Notes under the pieces: model-generated
The model's input: the letters and a program-made list of their open reading frames with translations, nothing else
What the model was told of the DNA's origin: nothing
The model's database searches: none
NCBI RefSeq assembly: GCF_013408985.1
Contig: NZ_JACBZT010000001.1
Coordinates: forward strand, 2,294,001 to 2,358,000
Direction of reading: 5' to 3'
DNA length: 64,000 nt
Source of the DNA: Petropleomorpha daqingensis
GTDB taxonomy: Bacteria; Actinomycetota; Actinomycetes; Mycobacteriales; Geodermatophilaceae
Shown here: positions 51,078-60,223 of the stretch, one piece after another
Layout of the letters: every line of letters begins with the position of its first letter
Numbering within the stretch: position 1 is the first letter of the stretch
Program-made: the position numbers and the translations under genes

Positions 51078-52350
51078 GCAGCCCCTCGGCACGGTCCGCC
51101 GCGCTGGGCCGGGTCTTGGCCTCGGTGGCGAGGGTCTCGGCGAACCGGCGGGCGGCGTCGGCGTAGCCCGGCTCGTCCAGCACCTGGCGCACCGCGGCGG
51201 CGATCCGCTCCGGCGGCGCCTTCTCGTCCACCCGCACCCCGGCGCCGAGACGCAGCACGCGCACGGTGTTGTCCTTCTGGTCGCGCCCCATCGGCATGCA
51301 GACCAGCGGGACGCCGGCGGCCAGCGCCTTCAGCACGCTGCCGTGCCCGGCGTGGGTGACGACGGCGGCCGCTTCGGGCAGCACCGCCCGGTGCGGCGCG
51401 GCCCGGACCACCCGGACGTTCGCCGGTGCGGCGACATCGGCGGGGTCGACCGCCCGGCCCGCGGTGATGAGGCCGCGGACCGGCAGCTCCCCGAGCGCGG
51501 TGGCCACCCGGCGGAGCAGGTCGAGCTGGTCCTGGAAGGTCGAGCTGGTCGCGACGAGCACGAGCGGCGCGTCGCCGGGCGGTCGCCAGTCCCCGGCGTC
51601 GCCTGCCCAGGCGGGGTCGTCGAGCTGCGGGCCCACGAAGTGGACGTTGGCGGGGATGTGCGGAGAGGAGAAGTCGAACGACGGGCTGGTCAGGACGAGG
51701 ACCTCGGTGCACCGGTCGAACAGCTCGAACACCCCGCGGACCGGGGGACGGCCGTTGGCGGCGAGCGCGGGGTTCAGACCGCGCGTGAACCGGTCGAGCA
51801 CGAGCCCCGTCGCGCGCCGGATCACCGCGTCCCGGGCCCGGCCGAGTGGCCCTCGCGGCGGTAGCCACCCCAGAGCCATCAGCGGCATCCCGGGCGTGGG
51901 GCGCAGGTAGATGTTCGCCATCAGCGCGGCGGTGGGCCGCCCGGTCGCCTGGGCGCCGATGAGCATGCCGGGGACGCCGTCGGAGAGGACGACGTCGACC
52001 GGGTGCTCGCGCACCGTGGCGACCACCTCGGCCGCGAACCCGGCCGCCGGGCCGACGATGAACAGGTCCCGGGCGGCCCGGAGCTGCTGCAGGCCGTTGC
52101 CCTTCTCCATCTCGACCATGAGCGCGGTCTGCTGGTCGATCGTGTCGATGTGCTGGGCCAGCTGCCACGGGCGGAAGTCGCAGCCGGCGGTCCGGACCGC
52201 CTCCTCCGAGAGCGGGTCGCTGAGGACCAGGACGGAATGGCCTCGCCGGACCAGCTCCGCCGCCAGCCCGAGGGCGGGCGGCAGCGTGCCGCCGACGTCG
52301 GTGGTCGCGAGGAGGAACCGGCCGCGCGGTCGGGGAGAGGTCTCGGCCAT
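51067..52350 (-). CDS. GT1-type glycosyltransferase (UGT/macrolide glycosyltransferase-like)
   Basis: A 427-residue GT-B fold enzyme. The N-terminal acceptor domain starts FLLATTDVGGTLPPALGLAAELVRRGHSVLVLSD. The C-terminal nucleotide-sugar domain has VVTHAGHGSVLKALAAGVPLVCMPMGRDQKDN, the UGT signature. It probably glycosylates a small lipophilic molecule such as a polyketide, sterol or xenobiotic. No biosynthetic cluster is adjacent. Confidence 0.88.
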   Translation of the reverse strand: MAETSPRPRGRFLLATTDVGGTLPPALGLAAELVRRGHSVLVLSDPLSEEAVRTAGCDFRPWQLAQHIDTIDQQTALMVEMEKGNGLQQLRAARDLFIVGPAAGFAAEVVATVREHPVDVVLSDGVPGMLIGAQATGRPTAALMANIYLRPTPGMPLMALGWLPPRGPLGRARDAVIRRATGLVLDRFTRGLNPALAANGRPPVRGVFELFDRCTEVLVLTSPSFDFSSPHIPANVHFVGPQLDDPAWAGDAGDWRPPGDAPLVLVATSSTFQDQLDLLRRVATALGELPVRGLITAGRAVDPADVAAPANVRVVRAAPHRAVLPEAAAVVTHAGHGSVLKALAAGVPLVCMPMGRDQKDNTVRVLRLGAGVRVDEKAPPERIAAAVRQVLDEPGYADAARRFAETLATEAKTRPSAADRAEGLLIG

Positions 52351-52461
52351 GGCACACCACCGGGGACGGGGCTCCATGGTGGTCGCGGGCCGGAGGCCGC
52401 GGACAGGGCCGTCGGACCCCGTGATGTGTGGATCCGCAGGTCGTCCGGGCAGGAGGGGGCC

Positions 52462-53073
52462 ATGAGAGACCACCCGTCGCTGCACGCCCTCGCCCTCGTC
52501 TGCAGCCTCAAGGCGTCGCCGGAGCCCTCGAGCAGCGAGAAGCTGGCACGGGAGGTCCTCGCCGCGCTCGAGGAGCAGGGCGCCTCGCACGAGGTGGTGC
52601 GGGTGGTCGACCACGACGTGAAGCCGGGCGTCGAGGTCGACATGGGCGACGGCGACGAGTGGCCGCAGATCCGCGAGAAGCTGCTGGCCGCCGACATCCT
52701 GGTCTTCGCCACGCCGACCTGGGTCGGGCACATGACCAGCGTCGCGCAGGGCGTGCTCGAGCGCCTCGACGGCGAGCTGTCGGAGACCGACGACACCGGC
52801 CGGCCGGTGATCACCGGCAAGGTCGCCGTCGTCGCGGTGGTCGGCAACGAGGACGGCGCCCACCACATCAGCGCCGACGCGTTCCAGGCTCTGTCCGACG
52901 TCGGCTTCACCATCCCGGCGCAGGGCGTCACGTACTGGAACGGCGAGGCGATGTCGGGGGTCGACTACAACGATCTGGACGAGACCCCGGGGGCCGTCGC
53001 GTCCGCGACGCAGACCCTCGCCGAGAACGCCGCGCACCTGGCGCGGCTGCTCAAGGCGGAGCCGTACAGCTGA
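52462..53073 (+). CDS. Flavodoxin-like NAD(P)H-dependent oxidoreductase
   Basis: A 203-residue protein with a flavodoxin fold. LALVCSLKASPEPSSSEKL forms the FMN phosphate loop, and ILVFATPTWVGHMTSVAQGVLERLDG is the ring-contacting loop of WrbA/FMN-reductase relatives. ATG 52462 follows AGGAGG. It lies just before the IS110 element, whose left boundary must be close to its stop. Confidence 0.83.
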   Translation: MRDHPSLHALALVCSLKASPEPSSSEKLAREVLAALEEQGASHEVVRVVDHDVKPGVEVDMGDGDEWPQIREKLLAADILVFATPTWVGHMTSVAQGVLERLDGELSETDDTGRPVITGKVAVVAVVGNEDGAHHISADAFQALSDVGFTIPAQGVTYWNGEAMSGVDYNDLDETPGAVASATQTLAENAAHLARLLKAEPYS

Positions 53074-54602
53074 TAGCCGTTGACCCCGTTCCTGCGGAAG
53101 CGTCCTGACGACGTTTCCGCGGTGGACGGGAGGTTGTCGTGGGCTTGCTGCACGAGGCGCTGCCGGCGTCGACGCTGGTGGTGGCCATCGATCCGGGGAA
53201 GGTCAGCAATCGGGTCTGGTTGAGCACCGGTGAAGTCGGCCAGGTGGTGCCGCCGCTGTCGCTGCCGGTGTTGCGTCCGGGGCTGGAGCAGCTGCACCGA
53301 CTGGTCGTGGACCACGTCGGCCCCTCGGGTCCGGTGTTCGCCATCGAGGCCTCCGGCGGGCTGCATCAGGCCTGGCTGCGCGAGCTCAACCAGCGGTTTC
53401 CCGGATCGGTCCGGCTCTTCGCGCCCTCGGAGACCACCGCCGCCCGAGCACAACTGGGATCGCGGCGATTCAAGACCGATGACCGGGACTGCGCGGCGCT
53501 GACCTACCTGGCCCGCCAAGGACAGGGCCGGCCGGTGCCCGACCAGGAACAGGACGCGCTCACCGCGGCTGTTCGCCACCGCCGCGGCCTGATCGGCGAG
53601 CACAAGGTGGCCCAGCAGCGGCTGCACGATCAACTGCATGCCCTCTGCCCCGGACTGGCCGCACCCGACGGGCATGGCCGGGCGCTGCCGGCCGACAGCG
53701 TGATCGGGCAGGCGGTGCTGGACTGCGCCGCGGCCTTCGCCGGCCGACCGCCCTCGATCCGTTCGCTGCGCGCTCGAGCCCGGGGGCGCGTGCTCACCAG
53801 CGAAGCGGAGTTCTGGGTCGGGCGGTGGCGGGCCTGCCTGCCACCGCCGCCCGACGCCTCGGCACGAGCAGCGCGGTTGAGCCGGAGCGTGGCCCGCTGG
53901 CGGGCGATCGCTGCCGACATCGCCGCGGTCGACGCGGAGATCACCGCTCTGCTGGCCGAAAGCGCCGGGCAGATCCTCACCACGCTGCCCGGTGTGGCCA
54001 CCAGTCGTGCAGCAGCCTTCGCCGCGTTCAGCCTGCCGATTGCCCGGTTCCCCACCGCGGAGCATCTCTACTCGGCCACCGGCCTGGCCCCGGGCAGCTA
54101 CCGGTCGGCGACGATCAACCGGCGCACCCCGATCTCCCGTCAGGGGCTGCCCGAACACCGCGATGCGCTGATGAACCTCGCCTGGGGCCTGTCCCAGCAC
54201 TGCGGGCCGTTCATCGACCGCGCCCACGAGCTGCGCGCCCGCGGCCTGCGCCCGATCCCGGTCCGCATCGCCCTGGCCCGCCACGCCTGCCGACTGGCCT
54301 ACACCCTGCTCCAGACCCAACAACCCTTCGACGAACAGCGCTACCGTCGAGCCCGGCACCAGAGCGAGCGGTGACGGCTGTGACAGCTATGCCGCACGAC
54401 GGCGCAACCTAGCTTGCCGCCCGCTCGCCCTGGGGCCGCCCACGGCGCACAAGAAAGCCTGCCGCTCGACGGCGTCTGATCAGCCTGCCGACCAGGCCCC
54501 ACCGCCGGACCGATCACCGCGCTGCGCTCCCAGGCCGGACGCCCCCCGCACCCGGCCGGATGACACCTGCCCGCCCGACGGTCTTGACCTCAAGGGCGAA
54601 AG
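53074..54602 (+). mobile_element. IS110 family insertion element (ends not defined)
   Basis: One transposase gene with short non-coding flanks lies between two intact genes. IS110 elements lack clear terminal inverted repeats and usually do not duplicate their target, so I cannot fix the ends. A hairpin CGGAAGCG...CGTTTCCG lies at 53095-53119 before the gene. The hexamer ACAGCT occurs at 53066 and 54383, about 1.3 kb apart. The 228 bp after the gene are otherwise unexplained. Confidence 0.6.
53139..54374 (+). CDS. IS110 family transposase
   Basis: A 411-residue DEDD-type transposase. The N-terminal RuvC-like domain has the first Asp in VVAIDPGKVSNRVWL, the Glu in FAIEASGG and the pair in FKTDDRDCAALTYLA. 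The C-terminal Transposase_20 domain has ILTTLPGVATSRAAAFAAF, LYSATGLAPGSYRSA and a conserved Ser region near the end of the fold. Length is full, so it may be active. The start is GTG 53139. Confidence 0.93.
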   Translation: MGLLHEALPASTLVVAIDPGKVSNRVWLSTGEVGQVVPPLSLPVLRPGLEQLHRLVVDHVGPSGPVFAIEASGGLHQAWLRELNQRFPGSVRLFAPSETTAARAQLGSRRFKTDDRDCAALTYLARQGQGRPVPDQEQDALTAAVRHRRGLIGEHKVAQQRLHDQLHALCPGLAAPDGHGRALPADSVIGQAVLDCAAAFAGRPPSIRSLRARARGRVLTSEAEFWVGRWRACLPPPPDASARAARLSRSVARWRAIAADIAAVDAEITALLAESAGQILTTLPGVATSRAAAFAAFSLPIARFPTAEHLYSATGLAPGSYRSATINRRTPISRQGLPEHRDALMNLAWGLSQHCGPFIDRAHELRARGLRPIPVRIALARHACRLAYTLLQTQQPFDEQRYRRARHQSER

Positions 54603-55871
54603 CTAGGCGGCCGCCCGCTCGGCGTCGCCGGCCGGCACCTCGACCGGCCGGCGGGTCCGGCGCAGCCGCAGGGTCACGCTGGCCACCGCGACCAGCGCCA
54701 GCACGATGACGACGCCGCCGTAGATCTCCGTCGTCCGGGCCAGGCCGATGCTGCTGACGGCGATACCGGCGGCGATCGCCGGCACGCTGAACGCCAGGTA
54801 GCCGACCACGAACGTGGCGGCGAGCAGGCCGGCGCGGTGCCCGGGGGCGACGCCGGACGTGATCATCGCGATCGCGCCGAAGAAGGACGCACCGAACGCG
54901 AAGCCGGTGACCACCGCGGCGACGAACAGCAGCGCCAGAGAGCCGGTCCAGACGGCGGTGATGGTGCCCACGACGCCGACGACGAACGTCAGCGCGCCCC
55001 CGACCAGGGCCTTCTCCGGGGCCACCGAGCGGACGGCGAACGAGCCGAACACGCCGGTGCCGTTGAGCGCGAGGATCAGCAGGCCCCCGACGACGTGGTT
55101 CTCCACGCCGAACACGTCGGCGACCAGCGACGGGCCGAGCGAGGCGTAGAGGCCGCCGAGCGCCCAGGCGGCGACCACCACCGGCAGCGCCAGCAGGAAC
55201 CCCGGGCGCTGCGGCTGCGGCACCTCGACCCGCGGGCGCAGCGAGGCCCGCGCACCGGGCACCCGAGGCGAGGTCTCGGGCAGCAGGAGCAGCACGCCCG
55301 GCACGGCCAGGACGAAGACGACGGTGAGCACGCCGAACACCCAGTCGGTCGGCGACGGCACGAACTGCACGAGCAGCCCGGCGCCGAAGGCCCCCAGCGA
55401 CAGGCCGAGGCCCGGGGCGGCGCTGTTGATGAACGGGGCCAGCGGCCGCTGCGGGCGCTGGAGGTCGAGCAGCCAGGCGCCGAGCGCGCTGGTCAGGGCG
55501 CCGGTGGCCAGGCCCTGCACCACCCGGGCGGCGAGCAGCCAGCCGACGCCGTCCGCGGCCCAGAACAGCGCCATCGCGACCGCCTCGACCGCCAGAGCGG
55601 AGGCGATCACCGGCCGCCGCCCGACGTGGTCGGACAGCCCGCCGACCACCAGCAGCGAGCCGAGCAGCGCGAAGGCGTAGATCGCGAAGATCGTCGTCAG
55701 CACGCCCGGGCCGAACCCGAACTCCTGGGAGTAGACGCGGTACAGCGGCGACGGGACGCCCGACGCGGCGAGCATGAGGACCAGCAGGACGGCGACCGAC
55801 CAGAAGGCGGCCGGCCGGGACAGGCGTCGGGTCGGCACGATCCCTGCCAAGGCACCTGCTCGCGGCGGCAT
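54603..55871 (-). CDS. MFS transporter (drug efflux type)
   Basis: A 422-residue protein with about twelve transmembrane helices. The loop 2-3 motif is VGGLSDHVGRRPVIA. The start helix WSVAVLLVLMLAASGVPSPLYRVY is common in small-molecule exporters of this type. It is probably a proton-driven efflux pump. Two copies of a CGTTCCCGCGGGAACG palindrome lie 39 and 79 bp upstream of its ATG and may be operators. Confidence 0.88.
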   Translation of the reverse strand: MPPRAGALAGIVPTRRLSRPAAFWSVAVLLVLMLAASGVPSPLYRVYSQEFGFGPGVLTTIFAIYAFALLGSLLVVGGLSDHVGRRPVIASALAVEAVAMALFWAADGVGWLLAARVVQGLATGALTSALGAWLLDLQRPQRPLAPFINSAAPGLGLSLGAFGAGLLVQFVPSPTDWVFGVLTVVFVLAVPGVLLLLPETSPRVPGARASLRPRVEVPQPQRPGFLLALPVVVAAWALGGLYASLGPSLVADVFGVENHVVGGLLILALNGTGVFGSFAVRSVAPEKALVGGALTFVVGVVGTITAVWTGSLALLFVAAVVTGFAFGASFFGAIAMITSGVAPGHRAGLLAATFVVGYLAFSVPAIAAGIAVSSIGLARTTEIYGGVVIVLALVAVASVTLRLRRTRRPVEVPAGDAERAAA

Positions 55872-55909
55872 TCCCGCTGCCCGGCGCGCCGCGGCTCAGG
55901 ATGGTGAGA

Positions 55910-55925
55910 CGTTCCCGCGGGAACG
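55910..55925. promoter_or_regulatory. Palindrome CGTTCCCGCGGGAACG upstream of MFS gene, copy 3
   Basis: A perfect 16-bp palindrome. Its centre is 41 bp from that of the next copy, about four helical turns, so both would face the same side of DNA. A repressor operator pair is plausible. Confidence 0.6.
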
Positions 55926-55949
55926 CGAAGCAAGGCCTATGGCTTGACG

Positions 55950-55967
55950 ACGTTCCCGCGGGAACGT
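55950..55967. promoter_or_regulatory. Palindrome ACGTTCCCGCGGGAACGT upstream of MFS gene, copy 4
   Basis: A perfect 18-bp palindrome identical to the copy in cobA at 28157. The 66 bp between it and the decayed gene at 56037 hold nothing else recognisable. Confidence 0.6.
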
Positions 55968-56036
55968 CCGGCGAGTCCATGCGGCTGGATCCAGCGCCCC
56001 TGGCAACGTGTGTCGCCCAGCATCGCGACTTGTTGA

Positions 56037-56515
56037 TTGGCCTCACGCTTGTTCGGGCGGCTTCTTGCTGAGCATGCGCCGCTGCCACCCGGCCAGGTCG
56101 CGGGCCCTACGTGGCGCGAGCCGCGACTCCGAGCCGCGACCGGTTACGACGAGCTCGCCGGCCCCTTCGCCGGCTGCTCCTTCCAGAACGGCTTGTACCG
56201 GTTGCACGACGCGTCGAGCGGTCCACGCGCTCAGGCGCTGATCGCCGAGGCGTTCCCGTCGTTCTCCGCCCGGGCCGTTCCGTTCGCCTTCGAAGGGACC
56301 GGACAGGCGCTGGAGGTGCCCCTGTCGTTCTCGGCCTTCCACGACGAGGAACTCGTCGACCACCCCGACGCCGCGCTGGCCACGGACTTCTTCGCGAGAT
56401 GGTCCCAGGACCACGCCTCCGCCCTGCCGCTCGGCGCAGCACGTGCCGACCGGGACCTCGATCAACGAGGTCTCAAGCTCGGACTGAGCCTCGCCTCCGC
56501 GCCCTCGAAGCCAGG
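56037..56515 (+). pseudogene. Decayed DUF1851 / T6SS immunity Tdi1-like gene
   Basis: The frame from TTG 56037 reads DELAGPFAGCSFQNGLYRLHDA, then QALIAEAFPSFSARAVPFAFE and GTGQALEVPLSFSAFHDEELVDHPDAALATDFFARW. This order of motifs is that of DUF1851 (GAD-like/Tdi1 immunity) proteins. The stretch between FAFE and GTGQALEV is missing compared with intact relatives as I recall them. After about residue 145 the similarity fades, and no stop occurs before the frame runs into the antisense of cobIJ. I read it as a deleted, truncated remnant. Confidence 0.55.
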
Positions 56516-56521
56516 TCGCGC

Positions 56522-58009
56522 TCAGTACGTGCGCGGGGTGTACACGGCGCCGGACGGGCCGACGCGGGTGCGCGAGGAGCCGATCAGCACCAGGCAGCGC
56601 ATGTCGACGGTCTCCGGGTCGAGGTCGCCCAGCGTCGTGACCACGACCTTCTCCTCCGGCCCGCCGACGTCGCGGCCGACGACGACCACGGTGTCCGGCG
56701 ACCGGTTCTCCAGCAGCACCTTCTGCGCCTCACCGAGCTGGTGCGGCCGGGCCTTGGAGCGCGGGTTGTACAGCGCCAGCACGAGGTCGGCCGACGCCGC
56801 GGCGCGCAGCCGCTCGACGACGACCTCCCACGGCTTGCGGACGTCGGACAGCGACAGGACGGCGAAGTCGTGGCCCAGGGGCGCGCCGACCCGCGACGCC
56901 ACCGCTTGCGCCGCGGTCAGCCCGGGCAGCACCCGCACCCGGACACCGGCGAACTCCGGCCGTTCGGCGACCTCGAGCACCGCGGCGGCCATCGCGAACA
57001 CGCCCGGATCGCCGCTGGAGACCACGGCCACCCGCCGTCCGGACGCGGCGAGCGACAGAGCCGCCGCCGCCCGTTCGGCCTCGACCCGGTTGTCGCTGGG
57101 GTGGCGGGTCTGCCGCGGGTTGGCCGGCACGCGGTCGAGGTACGGGCCGTAGCCGACCAGGTCGTCGGCGCAGGCCAGCGCGTCGGCCACCTCCGGCGTC
57201 GTCCACGCGCGCGAACCGGGGCCGAGCCCGACGACGACCACCTCGCCGGCGTGCGGTTCGGCGGGAAGTTCCTCGGGCTGCGGCAGCGGCCCGGTCAGCT
57301 CGCTGGGCAGCAGCGCCAGGGAGAAGTACGGCACGGTCGCCGGGTCGACGTCGGCCAGCGGCGCCACCCGCTGCTGCTCGGTGGTCGCCCGCTCGACGTA
57401 GAACGCGCGGTCCAGCACGCCGGCGGCCTCGAACGCCTCGCGCACCGCCGGGAACGTGCGACCGAGCTTCATCACCGCAGCCGAGTCCGTCGTCGCCAGC
57501 CACTCGGCGAGCTCCTCGGACGACAGCGTCCCGGGCAGCACGGTGAGCACCTCGTCGCGCTCGACCAGCGGCCGGCCGAGCACCGCCGCGGCGCCGCTCA
57601 CGCTGGTCACCCCGGGCACGACCTCGGTCGGGTACCGGTGCGCGAGCCGTTTGTGCATGTGCATGTAGGACCCGTAGAAGAACGGGTCGCCCTCGGCCAG
57701 GACGACGACGTCGCGGCCGGCGTCGAGGTGCGCGGCCAGCCGGGCCGCCGCCTCCTCGTAGAACTCGTCGATCGCCCCCTGGTAGCCGCCGGGGTGGTCG
57801 GTGGTCTCGGTGGTGACCGGGTAGACCAGCAGCTCCTCGATCTGCCCCTCGCGCAGGTAGGGCGCCGCGAGCGCGCGGGCCACCGAGCGGCCGTGCCGGG
57901 CGGCGTGGAAGGCGACGACGTCGGCCGCGCCGATCAGCCGCGCGGCCTTGACGGTGACCAGTTCCGGGTCGCCGGGACCGAGCCCGACGCCGTAGAGACG
58001 CCCGGTCAC
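56522..58009 (-). CDS. cobIJ: Fused precorrin-2 C20-methyltransferase / precorrin-3B C17-methyltransferase
   Basis: A 495-residue fusion of two tetrapyrrole methylases, as in M. tuberculosis CobIJ. The CobI half (about 1-240) starts [22 protein letters not shown] with [15 protein letters not shown]. The CobJ half (about 255-495) starts [17 protein letters not shown] with [16 protein letters not shown] and [16 protein letters not shown]. It methylates C20 of precorrin-2 and later C17 with ring contraction. GTG 58009 overlaps the cobH stop. Confidence 0.95.
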   Translation of the reverse strand: MTGRLYGVGLGPGDPELVTVKAARLIGAADVVAFHAARHGRSVARALAAPYLREGQIEELLVYPVTTETTDHPGGYQGAIDEFYEEAAARLAAHLDAGRDVVVLAEGDPFFYGSYMHMHKRLAHRYPTEVVPGVTSVSGAAAVLGRPLVERDEVLTVLPGTLSSEELAEWLATTDSAAVMKLGRTFPAVREAFEAAGVLDRAFYVERATTEQQRVAPLADVDPATVPYFSLALLPSELTGPLPQPEELPAEPHAGEVVVVGLGPGSRAWTTPEVADALACADDLVGYGPYLDRVPANPRQTRHPSDNRVEAERAAAALSLAASGRRVAVVSSGDPGVFAMAAAVLEVAERPEFAGVRVRVLPGLTAAQAVASRVGAPLGHDFAVLSLSDVRKPWEVVVERLRAAASADLVLALYNPRSKARPHQLGEAQKVLLENRSPDTVVVVGRDVGGPEEKVVVTTLGDLDPETVDMRCLVLIGSSRTRVGPSGAVYTPRTY

Positions 58010-58626
58010 TCGACGTCGCTCGCGATCGCGTTCACGGCCGCGGCGGTCATGGCCGAGCCGCCGCGCCGTCCGCGCACGACCAGGAAGTCCAGGTCGGAGG
58101 CCGCCAGGGCCTCCTTCGACTCGACCGCGCCGACGAAGCCGACCGGGATGCCGAGGACGGCGGCCGGTCGCGGCGCCCCGGCCTCGATCATCTCCAGCAG
58201 GTGGAACAGCGCGGTGGGCGCGTTGCCGATGGCGACGACGGCGCCGCCGAGCCGGTCACCCCACAGCTCCAGGGCGGCCGCCGTCCGCGTGGTGCCCAGC
58301 GAAGCCGCCAGCCCGGGCGTGCGCTCGTCGTGCAGCGTGCAGACGACGTCGTTGTCCTTGGGCAGCCGGCGGCGGGTGATGCCCGAGGCGACCATCTCGG
58401 CGTCGCAGAGCACCGGGGCGCCGGCGTCCAGGGCCGCGCGGGCGCGGGCGACGACGGTGGGGGAGAAGGCGAGGTCGGCGACTAGGTCGACCTGCCCGCA
58501 CGCGTGGATCATGCGGACCGCGACCCGGGCCACGTCGTCGGGCAGCCCGGCCAGGTCCGCCTCGGCGCGGATGGTCGCGAACGAGCGCCGGTAGATCTCG
58601 GCGCCGTCCTTCTCGTAGTCGTACAT
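58006..58626 (-). CDS. cobH: Precorrin-8X methylmutase
   Basis: A 206-residue methylmutase moving the C11 methyl to C12 to form hydrogenobyrinic acid. The catalytic His is in [12 protein letters not shown]. Other motifs are [31 protein letters not shown] and [16 protein letters not shown]. It lies 12 nt after cobG and overlaps cobIJ by 4 nt, so the three form one operon. Confidence 0.95.
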   Translation of the reverse strand: MYDYEKDGAEIYRRSFATIRAEADLAGLPDDVARVAVRMIHACGQVDLVADLAFSPTVVARARAALDAGAPVLCDAEMVASGITRRRLPKDNDVVCTLHDERTPGLAASLGTTRTAAALELWGDRLGGAVVAIGNAPTALFHLLEMIEAGAPRPAAVLGIPVGFVGAVESKEALAASDLDFLVVRGRRGGSAMTAAAVNAIASDVE

Positions 58627-58638
58627 CGGTACGGGAGG

Positions 58639-59796
58639 CTACGTGCGGGTCGAGCTCACCCGATAACCCGCACCGGTCGCGACGACGTCGACGACGTCGC
58701 CGCGCGGGCGGCCGCAGCGCCGCTCGCACCCGGCCCAGTGCTGCCGTGCGCCGTCGGCGGGCAGGTCACCGCTCAGCACGGCGGTGACCACGTCGGCCCG
58801 GACGTCGGCGAGCGACTTCGCGCACCCCGGGCGCCCGGCGCAGGCGGTGACCCGCAGCCAGGGACTCGCCTCGTCGAAGACGATCCCGGTGCGGTGCAGG
58901 TCGACCGCGGCGTCGTCCACCCGGTCGTAGGCGAGGTCGGGGACGACGACGCTGCGCCACGGCGTCACCTGGACCTCGGGGGCGAGCCGGGCCAGCAGCT
59001 CCACCTGGTCGGCGGTCAGCCGCCCCAGCGGGACGACGCCGATCAGCGCGATCCGCCCGTCGTCCTGCTCCGCCGCGCCGACCGGGCCGAGCACCGGCGC
59101 GGCAGGCACGGCGACCGGCTCGGCGGTGGGCATCCCCACCCGGGCCGCGACCCGGGCACGTCCGTCGGCCAGCTCCGTGAGCCGCCAGGCGGCTCCGCCC
59201 TGCTCGGTGCGCTCGTCGAGGAAGGCGCGGGTGGCGGCCAGCAGCAGGTCGACGGCGTCGTCCGCGGTCGTCCGCAGACCACTGTCGGTGCCGCCGAGCA
59301 GCAGGGCGACGCCGTCGTCGAGCGCGAGGAGACCGACGTCGCCGCCGAGACCGGAGACGTCGCCGCGGCCGTCGTCGAGGGTGGCGAGGAACCGGCCGGG
59401 CAGCTCGGCGAGCGCCGGGTCGGCCTGAAGCCCCGCGTCGAACGCGGCCACCCACGGGCGGACGGCGACCAGCCCGCCGGAGCGGCCGGACAGCGTGCTG
59501 GCCAGCACGTTGCGCACCCGTTCGTGCGTGGCGCTGGGCAGCAGACCAGCGCCGGCCAGCCGGTCGCCGAGCGCCGGGACGTCGTCCTCGGCGAGACCGC
59601 GCAGCTGCACGTTGCCGCGGCTGGTCAGCTCCAGGCCGCCGTCGCCGAGCTCGCGCGCGGCCGCCGCGAGCACCCGCAGCTGGTCGGCGGTCAGCAGCCC
59701 GCCGGGCACGCGGACGCGGGCGAGCGCGCCGTCGGCGGCGGCGTGGGTCTGCAGCGCGCCGGGGCAGGCGTCGGCGCGGGTGCGGGCGGCGGTCAT
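58639..59796 (-). CDS. cobG: Precorrin-3B synthase
   Basis: A 385-residue oxygen-dependent monooxygenase related to nitrite/sulphite reductases. It has GGLELTSRGNVQLRGL in the ferredoxin-like half and an iron-sulphur site from cysteines in VTACAGRPGCAKSLADVR and HWAGCERRCGRP. CobG marks the aerobic cobalamin route. The ATG (59796) has TAGCCT ten bases upstream, so the leader is very short. It is the first gene of the cobG-cobH-cobIJ operon. Confidence 0.93.
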   Translation of the reverse strand: MTAARTRADACPGALQTHAAADGALARVRVPGGLLTADQLRVLAAAARELGDGGLELTSRGNVQLRGLAEDDVPALGDRLAGAGLLPSATHERVRNVLASTLSGRSGGLVAVRPWVAAFDAGLQADPALAELPGRFLATLDDGRGDVSGLGGDVGLLALDDGVALLLGGTDSGLRTTADDAVDLLLAATRAFLDERTEQGGAAWRLTELADGRARVAARVGMPTAEPVAVPAAPVLGPVGAAEQDDGRIALIGVVPLGRLTADQVELLARLAPEVQVTPWRSVVVPDLAYDRVDDAAVDLHRTGIVFDEASPWLRVTACAGRPGCAKSLADVRADVVTAVLSGDLPADGARQHWAGCERRCGRPRGDVVDVVATGAGYRVSSTRT

Positions 59797-59855
59797 GTCG
59801 ACCGCGAGGCTACGACGACGGGAAGCCGGGAAGGGCCGCAGCGGTTGATCTGCAC

Positions 59856-60185
59856 GTGAGCACCCCCTTCGAGCTGGACATGCACTCCGAGTACCTGCGC
59901 GCCGACCTGTTCCTGGCGATGGGGCAGCCGACCGAGGCCGCCCGCATCCTCACCGCGGTCGTCGAGGCGGAACCCGAGAACGAGGCCGCGCTCGAGCTGC
60001 TCGCCCGCGCGTACTTCGGCTCGGCCCAGCTGCACCGCGCCGAGGAGACCCTCGGCCGGCTGGTCGAGCTGGCGCCCGCCAACGGCTGGGCGCGCCGCGC
60101 GCTGGCCCGCACGCTGGAGCGGCAGAGCCGTCCGGACGACGCCGCCGTCCACCACCGGGTGGCCGACGCCCTCGGCGCCGCCTGA
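59856..60185 (+). CDS. Tetratricopeptide repeat protein
   Basis: A 109-residue all-helical protein. About three TPR units are visible: LRADLFLAMGQPTEAARILTAVVEAEPEN, ALELLARAYFGSAQLHRAEETLGRLVELAPAN and RRALARTLERQSRPDDAAVHHRVADAL. It probably serves as a protein-binding adaptor. The GTG start lies 59 bp from the divergent cobG start. Confidence 0.82.
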   Translation: MSTPFELDMHSEYLRADLFLAMGQPTEAARILTAVVEAEPENEAALELLARAYFGSAQLHRAEETLGRLVELAPANGWARRALARTLERQSRPDDAAVHHRVADALGAA

Positions 60186-60191
60186 CCGGAC

Positions 60192-60223
60192 CTCGCCGCC
60201 CGACCTCAGCGTCGGGCGGCGAG
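60192..60223. terminator. Bidirectional terminator between TPR and MFS genes
   Basis: CTCGCCGCCCGAC (60192-60204) pairs with GTCGGGCGGCGAG (60211-60223), with the MFS stop codon in the 6-nt loop. Confidence 0.75.
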
